A stretch of DNA of 64,000 bases from Cylindrotheca closterium (taxonomy: Eukaryota > Bacillariophyta > Bacillariophyceae > Bacillariales > Bacillariaceae): the NCBI GenBank assembly GCA_933822405.4, contig CAKOGP040000224.1:63023-127022 (forward strand), written 5' to 3'. This document shows positions 1 through 9,601 of this stretch, piece after piece; the stretch's first letter is position 1; each line of letters opens with the position of its first letter. A program made the position numbers and the translations under genes. The notes under the pieces were generated by a model that ran no database searches, had not been told where the DNA came from, and saw only the letters and a program-made list of their open reading frames with translations.

Positions 1-64
1 TACACAGATGAGCACCTAAATTAGCAAAAAATCACCAATAATACAAGCAGGTTAGTCAATGTTA

Positions 65-1716
65 TCATCGTGATATGCCAGGGATCAAACTCAATGCTCG
101 TCCCCTCAGTTTCTTCTCCAAAATTCCACAAACAGAGTAGGTCGAGGGATTCACTTCTTCACTCATATTCTTGACAAACTCGTATCGTTCCTTGGAAGCT
201 GGGTGACTGGACATGAGGTCACGCTTCTCGTGTCCATTTTTCACATCAAATTCATGCATTCGTTTAAAGACTTGGCTTCCACTTTCCGTGTCATAACACG
301 CCATGGCGGCAAAGGTACATCCCAATGCGTCCGCTTCATTTTCCGTCTCTCTCGAAGTGTTGGCCGTCAAGGCTTCTCTCGAGCTGGCCAAGAAACCAGC
401 TATTCCCAGTGATAAAAGTCCTTCGGTTGGATCCAACATTAAAATTGCAATCTCCAAACCTCGCAACATAAAGTCTACCAACAATCGTTCTTTTCCATGG
501 CCCAACACAAGATGGGAAAGTTCGTGTCCCAAAATCATGGCCAATTCATCGTCCGTCTTGACGAAATGATCAAACAGTCCAGTGGTAACAAAGACTCGTT
601 GCGGAAGCATATCCGAAACAAAGGCATTTGGAATGTCAGTGTGCAACAAAACGACTGTGTCAAATTGTGAGAAAATGAGAGACTCCTTGTGACGACAGCA
701 GCACCTTTCCATTGCGACACGAAGTACTTACATTGCCAATTCTTGATTCCATCATGAGTGTATCCCTCAATGCGCTCGTAAGATTCTGTCCACTTTTGGA
801 TCTCTTCATCGTCCAACATGGCCTTGTAGGATTCCACCTGCGAAATCTCGCGATTCTCTTGGCGTGCCAACATTGCCAATTCTTCTTCCTTCTTTTTCAC
901 GGCAAAGTCCAACTTTTGCCGAATGTACTGCCGGGCCGATCGCACAATGTCCCGGCCCACACTGGCCACTCGATTGGCGCGTGGGTCCTTGATTTTGGGT
1001 GCCTGTTCTTCTTCTTCCATTGCCATCAACGAATGAAACCATCCTACATGGCTCAAATTGGGAGGGGGTCTTCGTTCCCAGATAATGTCAATTTCGTCGC
1101 CAGATGTAATCCCCATATCCACACAACAAGCCTCAAAGGAAGTCTATGAAAGAAGCAAAGTGAAGTCAAGTGACGTGATGTGAGGCGAAGATAATGATGA
1201 GATTGACATTTGGATACATGCATGTCTCAAGTTGTTCAGAATCAAGTGTAGATTTTTTCGTACCTGTTGAATTTTATTGGGATTCCGAACACTGTCCAAG
1301 ACTCCCTGTTGATACCCCAAACTATAAATAGACCCGATCAATACAGGTATACGTGCCGCTCGGACCCACCAAGCAATTCGTGCCCATCGTTGGGCGCTCT
1401 GGGATTTGGTGCCAGTGGTTTTGGCACCAGCTTTCATCGACGGGTCGCCAACCTTTGAAACATCCCGACTAAAGAAGTTACCAGCCTTGCTTCTACCATT
1501 TCCATATGCAGCAGAAGAGCTGGTAGTAGAGAATCGGATCTGTTTGTTGGAGACTAAAAGATACCGACTAGCAATGGAATTCGGGCGGGTTTGGATTGTG
1601 CTTCTGCTGGAACTGGTGACAAAGGATCGAGATAAGGAAAGACTTTTCTCTATCCGCGATTGAGGAACTATGCCAATGAAGACCCTGTTCCTTGTCATGA
1701 GGTGTAACAGGGACAT
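65..1716 (-). CDS. OMA1: OMA1-like mitochondrial M48 zinc metalloprotease, three exons
   Basis: I read three exons on the minus strand: 1716-1264, 1143-732 and 654-65, giving 484 aa. Introns are 1263-1144 (phase 0) and 731-655 (phase 1, GTAAGT...ACACAG). The first ATG starts an Arg/Ser-rich, acid-free leader typical of mitochondrial import, followed by one probable membrane segment near residues 120-140. The catalytic motif HELSH lies at about 332-336, preceded by a PNAFV...VFVTTGL block, with the third zinc ligand in the ETENEAD stretch near 391-397. In known OMA1 proteins this fold sits in the inner membrane and cleaves OPA1-type and other stress substrates. The chosen intron 2 acceptor restores the W..FVL...PNAFV block expected for the family; nearer AGs give a stop or break the frame. 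Which substrates it cuts here is unknown. Confidence 0.85.
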
Positions 1717-2006
1717 GGTGCTGAATTCTGGTGGTTGCAATGTGCTTTCCAGCCTTCAGCAACACTATCACCGTCTTTGCATCAGAACCCAAAACAACTT
1801 ATGAATAGGGCTCATTATCTCCGGGTTATTGCGCTTAAAGATTGATTCATTCGGCGGTTGAAGCACAGAAGCTACCTTTTTTTCACGTCCAACCTTCATG
1901 CGTCCATCCACGGATGACGGACGGCCAGTGGTACTCATTTTTCGAAAACTGCATTCTCAATTCTCATCGTCATACCGGTATATAGCTCCTATCCACCTCG
2001 AAATTT

Positions 2007-2623
2007 ATGTTTTGTTGTCCTCCCAATAAGGTGTCAGCTCAAGAAGAAGAAGAAGAAGAAGAAGAAACTAAAGAAGAAGCTCCTCCCAATAAGATGGCTG
2101 CTCACGACGACGACGAAAAAGAAGAAACAGAAAAGGAAGAAATTACGGCAATCTTCAATGATGATGACAATGATGATGATGACGCACCTGAGCCCATGAC
2201 GGCGGAACTCTTTCGAGACCGAGTGCGAAGTTTGCACGAACAGTTTGATGCCAATGAAGATGGCCATTTGAATTTTTCAGAGTTGGCCGCTCTACAAATG
2301 GCAACGGAAGGAAATACAATGACGGAAGATATGTATGTGATGGCATGTAAGGCGTTGGATTGCAATCCTCATAAAGGGATCAGTATCGATGCGCTGCGAT
2401 TGACATATGCGTCAGAAGGAGCCGACATCAGTAAGTAATCCACTTCTTTTTTGCCCTACATGTTTGTTCTCGATGAACTAACCATGTCGTCTGCTTCGTC
2501 CTTTATGCTCGAATAGACAAAGATTATTACAAAGTATTTCCAGACCGAAAACCAAAGAAGAAACCAAAAGACAAAGATCATGTGTACGAAGTTGATGGAG
2601 GGGCTTTTGATATATCCGACTAG
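2007..2623 (+). CDS. Small acidic EF-hand protein
   Basis: Two exons, 2007-2430 and 2517-2623, joined across an 86-nt GTAAGT...ATAG intron, give 176 aa. The N-terminal third is a low-complexity Glu/Asp run encoded by GAA/GAT repeats. It contains two copies of a PPNK motif, which look like a small internal duplication. A canonical EF-hand loop (D-A-N-E-D-G-H-L-N-F-S-E) lies near residues 80-91. A second, weaker loop (D-C-N-P-H-K-G-I-S-I) follows about 35 residues later, so one calcium site is likely good and the other degenerate. The C-terminal exon is Lys/Pro-rich. The start is the first ATG of the open frame; downstream ATGs are possible. The partner or process is not identifiable. Confidence 0.7.
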
Positions 2624-2722
2624 CGTCCGACTAGCGTCGTTAGATTTAGACCTTGCTTTAGACTGTATCAATATTTAGATGTAACTGTTTTTTAGGGCAA
2701 TGTGTGTACAATGAGCATCAAT

Positions 2723-3955
2723 TTATAGATGACTCTTAAAGACTGCATTGGTTCCAGGAAATCCCAATCCAACGCCCAAAATCTCAGAGTCAATCATTCC
2801 TTCGATATTGTTATCTTCGGAATCTTGTGCCTTTTTGGATGCCTTGCGAATGGTATCGTTCAATGTTTCATACGTCGGGGACCCCTTCCACCGTTCCTGT
2901 CCACAATAATCCTCGACGGACATCCATTGAATGTCCGCAATTTCATCTTCGCATGCTTTCCATTTTGCTTCTGGATCTTTGAGGGTCAAGTGACATACAA
3001 AGAACAAATCCGAAGCGCTGGACGGTCGATGCGCTTGTCGAAAGCACAAGATACCATCCATGACGGCATCCAAACCCGTTTCTTCCATCAGTTCGCGAGA
3101 GGCAGCCTCCGGAATATCTTCAGTAGGATCCAATAGACCTGTCGGCATTTTCCACAGTCCCCATTTTGCAGCTGTGGTAATATAGCAATCGAAGATTGTG
3201 TGAGCCAATATCCCCATATCAAGCATTCCAATCAAAAAAATTTCCTCCTCGCAAATGTGCGAATCATAATTCTTACCTGGACCAGTCTTTTCTTGTACTA
3301 CCAGCATTTTAGAAGGATCTTTCGGGTGAAAAACCACGGCTCCAATTCCAACTTGATGAGTCGGGCCCAACGGTAATCTGGAGGGCCTGTCTTGCGGGAG
3401 CCACTGACTCAGAATCAGTACCTTGTCCTTGACAAAGTGAAAGTTAAATCCTTCCTTGACGCAATGGGGGACCAAGTGAGCTTTGGAGGTGGGAATATGA
3501 ACCCAAATACCCTTCCGCTGTTCCGCTTTCCAAAATTTCATGGCGCCCTCCAAGTTTTTGGCAAAGAGCGCGGATTCTTCTTCCTCATTCGTTGTTTCCG
3601 ATAACAGCTTTTCCAAATTCAGGGTCACGCCATTGTAATGGTCATAAATGAGAACAGATTCATCAAAGGGAGGGACCGTCAAGATGCTGTTATCACCATC
3701 TCCTTGACACAATGTTTGCGAAGCCGCAGCAGTGCTACTCAAGGCCATGATAAGACCGGCCGTTGTCATCCAAGAGGACGAATGTGGTCGACTTCTACCA
3801 GGCACTGCAGTCGATGTATGGGTCCGTCTTGTGCTTGTGCGACCCAGCTGCCGAAGAAGGGTGGATCTGGAAAAGGCTCTGATAGACTGTATTCTAGTAG
3901 CGACTTGAAGGAGCATGATGATGACTATATTTCTCAACTTGGGTGTTATTCTCAT
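2723..3955 (-). CDS. NUDT6-type pre-Nudix/Nudix hydrolase
   Basis: Exons 3955-3277 and 3171-2723 give 375 aa. A GIWVHIP...VKEGF.FHF...WLP block at about 149-186 is the pre-Nudix domain of the NUDT6/plant NUDX family. The Nudix box runs from G238 to L260 (GX5E, then REL.EE.GL), with all metal-binding glutamates present. Such enzymes hydrolyse nucleoside diphosphates linked to another moiety (ADP-ribose, NADH, CoA or similar); the substrate here is not predictable. The Arg-rich N-terminus (about residues 1-50) looks like an organelle leader, more mitochondrial than plastid. Intron 3276-3172 (GTAAG...ACCACAG) is exactly 105 nt and has no stop, so the unspliced frame stays open. Removing it joins QEKTGPA to AKWGLW and restores the usual spacing between the beta strand and the Nudix box. 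Confidence 0.85.
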   Translation of the reverse strand: MRITPKLRNIVIIMLLQVATRIQSIRAFSRSTLLRQLGRTSTRRTHTSTAVPGRSRPHSSSWMTTAGLIMALSSTAAASQTLCQGDGDNSILTVPPFDESVLIYDHYNGVTLNLEKLLSETTNEEEESALFAKNLEGAMKFWKAEQRKGIWVHIPTSKAHLVPHCVKEGFNFHFVKDKVLILSQWLPQDRPSRLPLGPTHQVGIGAVVFHPKDPSKMLVVQEKTGPGKNYDSHICEEEIFLIGMLDMGILAHTIFDCYITTAAKWGLWKMPTGLLDPTEDIPEAASRELMEETGLDAVMDGILCFRQAHRPSSASDLFFVCHLTLKDPEAKWKACEDEIADIQWMSVEDYCGQERWKGSPTYETLNDTIRKASKKAQDSEDNNIEGMIDSEILGVGLGFPGTNAVFKSHL

Positions 3956-4308
3956 TCCATTGCACGCTGTCGTCAGTTATGGTGCGATGATTTCATGGTG
4001 ACGAGATGAACACAAAAGAAACACGGACATGCGTCCTCGGAGAATTTACATGAGCGGTCGAGGCAGTCGATAATTGAAAACCTCATCTACCAAAATCAAA
4101 TCTTTTCGAAAGTGTTCCAACTTCGTACCGGTAGTCCGCACCACCATCAAACATCAGAAACCTGAACCCGCATTTTGAATCTTAAAGATCGGAAGACCAT
4201 CAAAATAACACGATCCATCCATCATCCCAAAACACAAGCGCTTTCCTCACAAATTTGCATTTGCATTTGCAAACGAATAAAATCGGCATTCGCATCATCA
4301 TCCACATC

Positions 4309-5339
4309 ATGAAGATTCAATCCTTTGGCCTACTTTCTCTTCTTGTCGTCGTCTCTTGGACTTCGAATGGTTCTGCATTCGTTCCAAGATCTATCACGAC
4401 AAGATCTAGCACCTCTTCTTTTGCCCTCTCGGCTGCGGCTACAAGTGATCTTCCGGCTGTTCGATCGGCCATTGCCGATCTCGTCAAGGAGAAGAACTGC
4501 GGTCCCATTCTGATTCGATTGGCTTGGCACGATGCTGGAACTTATTCGAAAGAGGACAACTCGGGTGGTCCTCGCGGTGTCATGCGATTGGAGGGCGACA
4601 AATGTGAGGCTGATTTTGGTGCCAACGCTGGCCTTGCAGTAGCACGTGACTTGATTCAAATTATCAAGGACGATCTGGCTGCTGACATGTCGACTGCTGA
4701 CTTTTGGGCCTTGGCTTCCATTGTGGCCATTGAAGAGATGTGAGTATTCTATATACACTGCTATATGATATTTCCAATGCGAACGCAACGCCGTGCCTGA
4801 TACTCATTCAATATTATAACTTGTTGCATTCGCTCTGTACCTGCTATAGGGGTGGACCCAAGATTAAATTCCGCATGGGCCGCAAGGACGCCAAAGAAGT
4901 TAGCGAGTCTGTCCCCGAAGGTCGTCACCCTGATGGCGACAAGGGATCGGATCACTTGCGCGAAGTCTTTGGCCGAATGGGATTGACCGACCAAGACATT
5001 GTCATTTTGAGTGGAGCTCACACTGTCGGATCTTGTCATTTGGATCGCAGTGGATTTGATGGTCCCTGGACCGAACAACCATACCAGTTTGACAATTCTT
5101 ACTATAAGGATATGCTCAATAAGCAGTGGAAGGAAACAGAAACTAGTGCAGGAAACCCTCAGTACAATTCTGATTCCGGTACCATGATGTTGATTAGTGA
5201 TTTGGCTTTGATGAAAGACGACAAGTTCCGAGTCTACGTTGACAAGTATGCTCAAGACCAAGACGCCTTCTTTGCCGACTTTGCTGAATCCTACCAAAAG
5301 TTGTTGGAGCTAGGATGCAAGGACCTCCAAGACGCTTAG
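4309..5339 (+). CDS. APX: Ascorbate peroxidase, plastid-targeted
   Basis: Exons 4309-4739 and 4850-5339 encode 306 aa. It reduces hydrogen peroxide to water with ascorbate as electron donor (class I haem peroxidase). The distal haem motif [11 protein letters not shown] and the proximal ILSGAHTVG are intact, as are the following DRSGF.GPW residues that include the conserved Arg and Trp near the haem. The N-terminus is a hydrophobic signal peptide ending in SAFVP (residues 22-26), the diatom ASAFAP-type motif, followed by a Ser/Thr/Arg-rich transit-like stretch; this predicts import across the ER-derived envelope into the plastid. The ATG chosen is the one starting the signal peptide. It lies head-to-tail with a second APX that lacks the leader, and both have an intron at the same codon and phase. 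Confidence 0.92.
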
Positions 5340-5912
5340 AGCTAAGAAATTCTTGTAGAAGATGCTAGAACTACTGCGTACCCCCTTTCTTTGTTCATTT
5401 CTACTACTGGCACTGCTGTTTGGGCTGCCTAGGAGTACCTGGTAGTTTCAGGGCCAGCAGCAGTGCAAAATATCGGCGACTTGATAGAATCGTTTCTAGT
5501 GTCATCTGCATTCGCCTATGCATGTCATAACCTACTGTAGCTATTTCGGTAATCATTTCTAGTATGTTCCATAGCATCCAAAAAGACCCTCAATTGTGCC
5601 TCCCAAAATCTTCCCTCCGTGAGACAGAAGCGCCTCCCCCTTTATGCGATCGTCTGACGTCAGTTTTGCTGTTGGTGTAGAACGCGGTGTTTGGATATCA
5701 GATGATCCTTTTCAGACTGTCAAATTAGTCAAATAAAGGGTTCTTATAGCAAAGGGCGTTATTCCATTGGTCGGAAGAGCGCAGACCAAAGTTCTACGCA
5801 AATCTTCGAAGATCGCTGAAGCCAGGTCATTCGTCAGATCACACCCATCACAGATCCGAAGAGGCCATAAATTCCATCTTATCAAAACAAACAAGCAAAG
5901 AAACAAACAAAG
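5340..5912. other. Spacer between the two APX genes
   Basis: No gene is visible. The 3' part of the first APX transcript region contains a GCACTGCTG...CAGCAGTGC inverted pair (about 5408-5416 and 5458-5466) that could form a hairpin of roughly 9 bp with a loop of about 40 nt. The rest is ordinary AT-balanced spacer leading into the 5' UTR of the second APX, which is rich in ACAAA just before its ATG. Confidence 0.4.
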
Positions 5913-6831
5913 ATGCCAACTGATTACGCCGCTGTCCGTTCCGCCATTGCCGACCTTGTCAACGAGAAGAAGTGTGGACCCATCCTCATTCGATTGGCTT
6001 GGCACGATGCTGGTACCTTCTGCAAGAACACCAAGACTGGAGGACCACGCGGCTGCATGCGTTTCACTGGAGATAAGTCCGAGGCCGCTTTTGGTGCCAA
6101 CGCCGGACTTGCTGTAGCACGTGATTTGCTTGAGATGATCAAGAATGGACCAGCTAAGGATATGACCTATGCTGATTTCTGGGCCTTGGCTTCTATCGTT
6201 GCTGTCAAGGAAATGTAAGTAAACCACGACCAGACATTATTGTATCTTCTCAGAGTCTTCGAAGGATATTTTGATCATACATACTACAATCAAATGCTCC
6301 CAACATTTCTCTCATTCTCTCTCTCTCTCGTTTCTCAGGGGAGGACCTGATGTGCCATTCCGTGTTGGTCGCAAGGACGCCAAAGAAGTCGGCGAATCCG
6401 TCGAAGAGGGACGCCACCCTGATGCTGACAAGGAAAGCGATCACTTGCGCGCTGTCTTTGGCCGCATGGGATTCAACGATCAAGACATTGTTATCCTTAG
6501 TGGGGCCCACACTGTTGGAAAGTGCCACGCTGACCGCTCTGGATTCGAAGGACCATGGACCGCCGATCCTTACAAGTTCGACAATGCTTACTTCGTTGAC
6601 CTATTGAACAAAGAATGGAAGGAATCCAAGGCCAGTACTGGAAACCCACAATTCGCGGGCAGTGATGGTACCATGATGTTGATTTCCGACATGGCTTTGT
6701 TGAAGGACGAGAAGTTCCGCCCTTTTGTTGAGAAGTACGCCAAGGACGAGAAGGCCTTCTTTGATGACTTTGCTGTCACTTACCAAAAGTTGATCGAATT
6801 GGGATGCACCGATCTCACAGCTGCTGCCTAA
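5913..6831 (+). CDS. APX: Ascorbate peroxidase, cytosolic-type
   Basis: Exons 5913-6214 and 6339-6831 encode 264 aa, close to the length of a leaderless APX. The active-site blocks match the upstream paralogue: [23 protein letters not shown] and DRSGFEGPW. The protein begins [16 protein letters not shown], directly at the mature enzyme, so no signal or transit peptide is present and the cytosol is the likely site. The intron sits in the same EEM/KEM-GGP junction in phase 2 as in the upstream copy and ends in a CT-repeat polypyrimidine tract. The pair is a tandem duplicate with a split of compartments: one enzyme for the plastid, one for the cytosol. Confidence 0.92.
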
Positions 6832-7036
6832 ATTATTACTGTAGATGAACTGTATTTACATTTTTATTCCATTCTACTTCAACAACTCATGTAGCATGCT
6901 CGGAAATTTGCCAGACTGACAAAAAGGGTGGGGAAAGTAGTAAGGTGTATCACAGAGAAATCGAGTGGAATAAATTAGATTTCTATAGCTTGTATTATAG
7001 GCCAACGTTTTGCCAGTTTTCATTCTGGTTGCATCT

Positions 7037-7752
7037 TTAAAGTTTATAATCTGTGAAGTGATGTCTTATGCAGGCGACAGCACTTCGATGCACATCTCCA
7101 ACAACAAAAAATTGAATTGCAGGGATTCCGACGATTTCCATGAAACGACTGACGACCAACTTCTCCAAATGGATTCGCTCCCATTGAGGTTCTAGGACCT
7201 GTTTGCGATTACTAATCTGCTTTTCAAGACGAGTAGTGTCATTTGTAGCCTTGGCAATTTCTGTCTCGTGAAAGGATATCCATTTGCAAAGCTGAACTAG
7301 AATGTTCTGGAGCTTTGCGGTTCTAATTTCACGATTGTGCTCTTCAATACCCTCTTTGCGATTTCCGATATTCTTTCTAGTTTTGGCAATAGACTTCTCT
7401 TGAAGCAAACACCGCTTGTAGCACTAAGCTAACATGTTCTGAAGCGGCGCGGCTGTGCTTTGGCGATCGTGCTCTTCGCAATCCATACAGAATGCCGAGG
7501 TCTGCTTTTCAAGCCAAGCACTAATCTTTGTAGCCTTGGCGATTTGTTCTCCTGAAGCACGATCCGCTTTGTCATACTGAGAAAGAAAGTTCTAAAACTT
7601 CGCGGCTGGAAGGATGTTGGATGCTGAATCGTCAACCTATGACCCTCCTGTGACAGATTTCCCGGGAATCTGAGTTCTTCAAATAACTTGTGTTTTTCGA
7701 AGGTTGCAAATCCGTGTAGACAAGAAACTTTTTGGTCGTTCTCTGTTGCCAT
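7037..7752 (-). other. Degenerate coding-like tract with internal repeats
   Basis: On the minus strand two adjacent open stretches occur. 7752-7429 begins with ATG (MATENDQ...) and 7408-7037 reads as a Lys/Glu/Arg-rich coiled-coil-like segment ending in HFTDYKL. The DNA holds several diverged copies of a module of about 110-150 bp containing TGCTTTTCAAG, TTTGTAGCCTTGGC and CTTGAAGCA/CCTGAAGCA. The modules fall in different frames, so this looks like an expanded and then decayed gene rather than one clean CDS. I do not recognise a family. The C-terminal coiled-coil flavour recalls the tail of the BTB protein at 12.4 kb, but I see no convincing alignment. Confidence 0.3.
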
Positions 7753-8520
7753 TGTGCTGAGGTGACATTGTTTCGGTCACGTCGAAATCATTCTGCTAAG
7801 AATCCGACGCAAGTTGCAGTATCGTGATGGTTGGTAACACGTTCAGTATGGTGGGTAACATGGGGCAACCTAAACCAGCTATAGGGTCGATATACCATAC
7901 TCGGTAGAAAGTTCGGCGCGTCAATGGAACAAATTCAAAATGCTCCTGGAATTGTACCAGGTATGCTACCGGTACAACATGCTCACCGCATATCCAACAT
8001 CATCGCATACAATACGGAAGCACTGAATCATGACCAAAAAGCACTGAATCATGACCAAAAAGCACTGAATCATGACCTCACAAATGTGTGCTGCATGAAT
8101 CGAGATATACCCGGAACAGCAAGACGCCAGCACAATTGAAATCGAATCGCGCTTACTGGTTGAGGTACTTGTACAGTAGGTACGAGTACCTGGCACTTGT
8201 AGCAGCACAGTACCTGGTGCTGGTACCGTTTCGAAACCGAACCACAGTCCTGTTTTTGCTGTGTTTGACCGAAACTTCGCATTTCGATTTGAGCTGGGAA
8301 GGGGAGAAGAAAGCTTACATGACGCAACGCTGGTGGTGGCGCTGCCTGTAACGAATAAGAAAGGATAAACTACTCTAGGGGTGTAAAAGCATCCATGTAC
8401 CGAAGTGGACGCAAACAGTCCCACTACGAACCATCGCAAGTTGGATAGCATAGCATTGAGGCATGGTTTTAGGACATATATTGACTTCTAAATAGTATGT
8501 CTATTGTCTTACAAGGAACA
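7753..8520. repeat. Spacer with 21-bp tandem repeat and diverged segmental-duplication flank
   Basis: No gene is supported. Positions 8020-8076 carry 2.7 copies of a 21-bp unit beginning GCACTGAATCATGACC. The stretch about 7924-8110 (AACAAATTCAAAATGCTCC..., CATATCCAACATCATCGCAT, AATCATGACCTCACAAATGTGTG) recurs in diverged form at about 11060-11200, so it belongs to the same duplication as the HA-domain genes. A GTACC-rich palindromic islet lies at 8160-8232. Confidence 0.55.
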
Positions 8521-8522
8521 TG

Positions 8523-9601
8523 CTATGTTGGGGACTTGGAGGAATTCTTCTTGGCAACCTTTTTGCTTCGAGTATCAAACACAAAGCCAAGGCTTTCCAA
8601 CGCGTGTAATCGCTTGAAAGTCATACTCGATGAGCCTTGGGATACATACAACTTGTACTGACGTCTTTGACACTTGACCCATGTAGATAGTTGCGCATCT
8701 TCGGGATAGTGAGATGGGACCTTGCAGTGACCTGTTCGTTCCTTGAAAGCCTTCAGGTCGTTTAGCTTTTCTAGCCATGCTGCAGCATGGGCATGCCACA
8801 CAAAGCCAACTGCTTCTAGATCTTCAACGCGACGAGCTGTCATTGTGGACGTGGGGTCGTTGTCGTTCAGTTTCTTGTACTGATGGCGTTGCCTCTTGAC
8901 CCATCTAGCAAGTACACGATCTTCTGGGTACTTGTGAGGAACACCGCAGTGTCCATTTTTCAGCTTGAACTCGATGAGCTTCTTGAACTGGATTCGCCAT
9001 TGGTCTTCTTGGTAAGGTCTGAAGCGAGCCATGCTTTCATCATCGGAAGTTTCGAACTGTTGATGGCGAAGTTTCTGTCGCTTGTTCGCTTGTTCCCATG
9101 GTTCCTCCTCCAAGGCATGGTGTTGTTGTTCCAGCAGTACTAGCTGGTTTGAATGGCAGCTGGCACTGAGGCTTAGCTTTTTCCTTACTGGTTGGTCCAC
9201 TAAAGGGTCCAAGATGGAAGAACAGAGCTGGATAGGATCTTTCTTTGCGATAGTAGAAGCCGATCCGTAGTCATCATTCGTTTGCATCAGGGATTCAACA
9301 GACAGAACGTCAATTGATTCGACGTATGGTGACAGTACCTGTTTTTGCTCACCATGATTGTTCCTGACAGCCTCTGGACCCAAAGGAAGAGGTTCCATAT
9401 CTGGATCGTCGAAGGGATCACAAAAGGGATGTGGTGATCCTCGTCTTGGGAAAGGCCAGGGCAACACCAAGAAACAAAATATGGTACCTTATTCATTGGT
9501 GATGGAACATGAAAAAGTGGCGCCGATGAGGAGTCATTCAGTTGTTGAAAAGGCTTCGCGAAGCCCTTGAGGGTTTGATCGGTGATAACAGTGTCATCCA
9601 T
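8523..9601 (-). CDS. Helicase-associated-domain protein, copy 1
   Basis: The best model is exon 1 at 9601-9488 and exon 2 at 9338-8523 (309 aa), phase 0. The acceptor AAACAG is good; the donor AAG/GTACCA is weak, so exon 1 is less certain than exon 2. The C-terminal half has two helicase-associated (HA, PF03457-type) repeats of about 65-70 aa. Each is built on W...L..FK...GHC.VP..YPED..L..WV..QR.QYK followed by LE..GFVW/FVF. HA domains are three-helix, probably nucleic-acid-binding modules that are numerous in diatoms; there is no helicase core here. The N-terminal part is Gln/Ser-rich. It is duplicated at 11.5-12.3 kb. Confidence 0.75.
8575..9347. repeat. Direct duplication, copy 1 (partner 11581-12353)
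   Basis: A gapless direct repeat of about 770 bp lies at an offset of 3006 bp. Mismatches cluster at the 3' end of the genes (8600-8900) and are almost absent from about 8896 to 9345. That uneven pattern suggests partial gene conversion or selection on different parts. Confidence 0.85.

Noticed and set aside
2034..2365. Minus-strand ORFs rich in Phe/Val/Ser opposite the EF-hand gene
   Set aside because: Antisense of GAA/GAT repeats; no domain, and the sense strand has an EF-hand and a proper splice.
4330..5297. Minus-strand ORFs opposite the APX genes
   Set aside because: Shadows of highly biased APX codons; no motif.
8020..8076. Short regular repeats that might suggest a CRISPR array
   Set aside because: The 21-bp units are directly adjacent with no spacers, in a clearly eukaryotic nuclear context.
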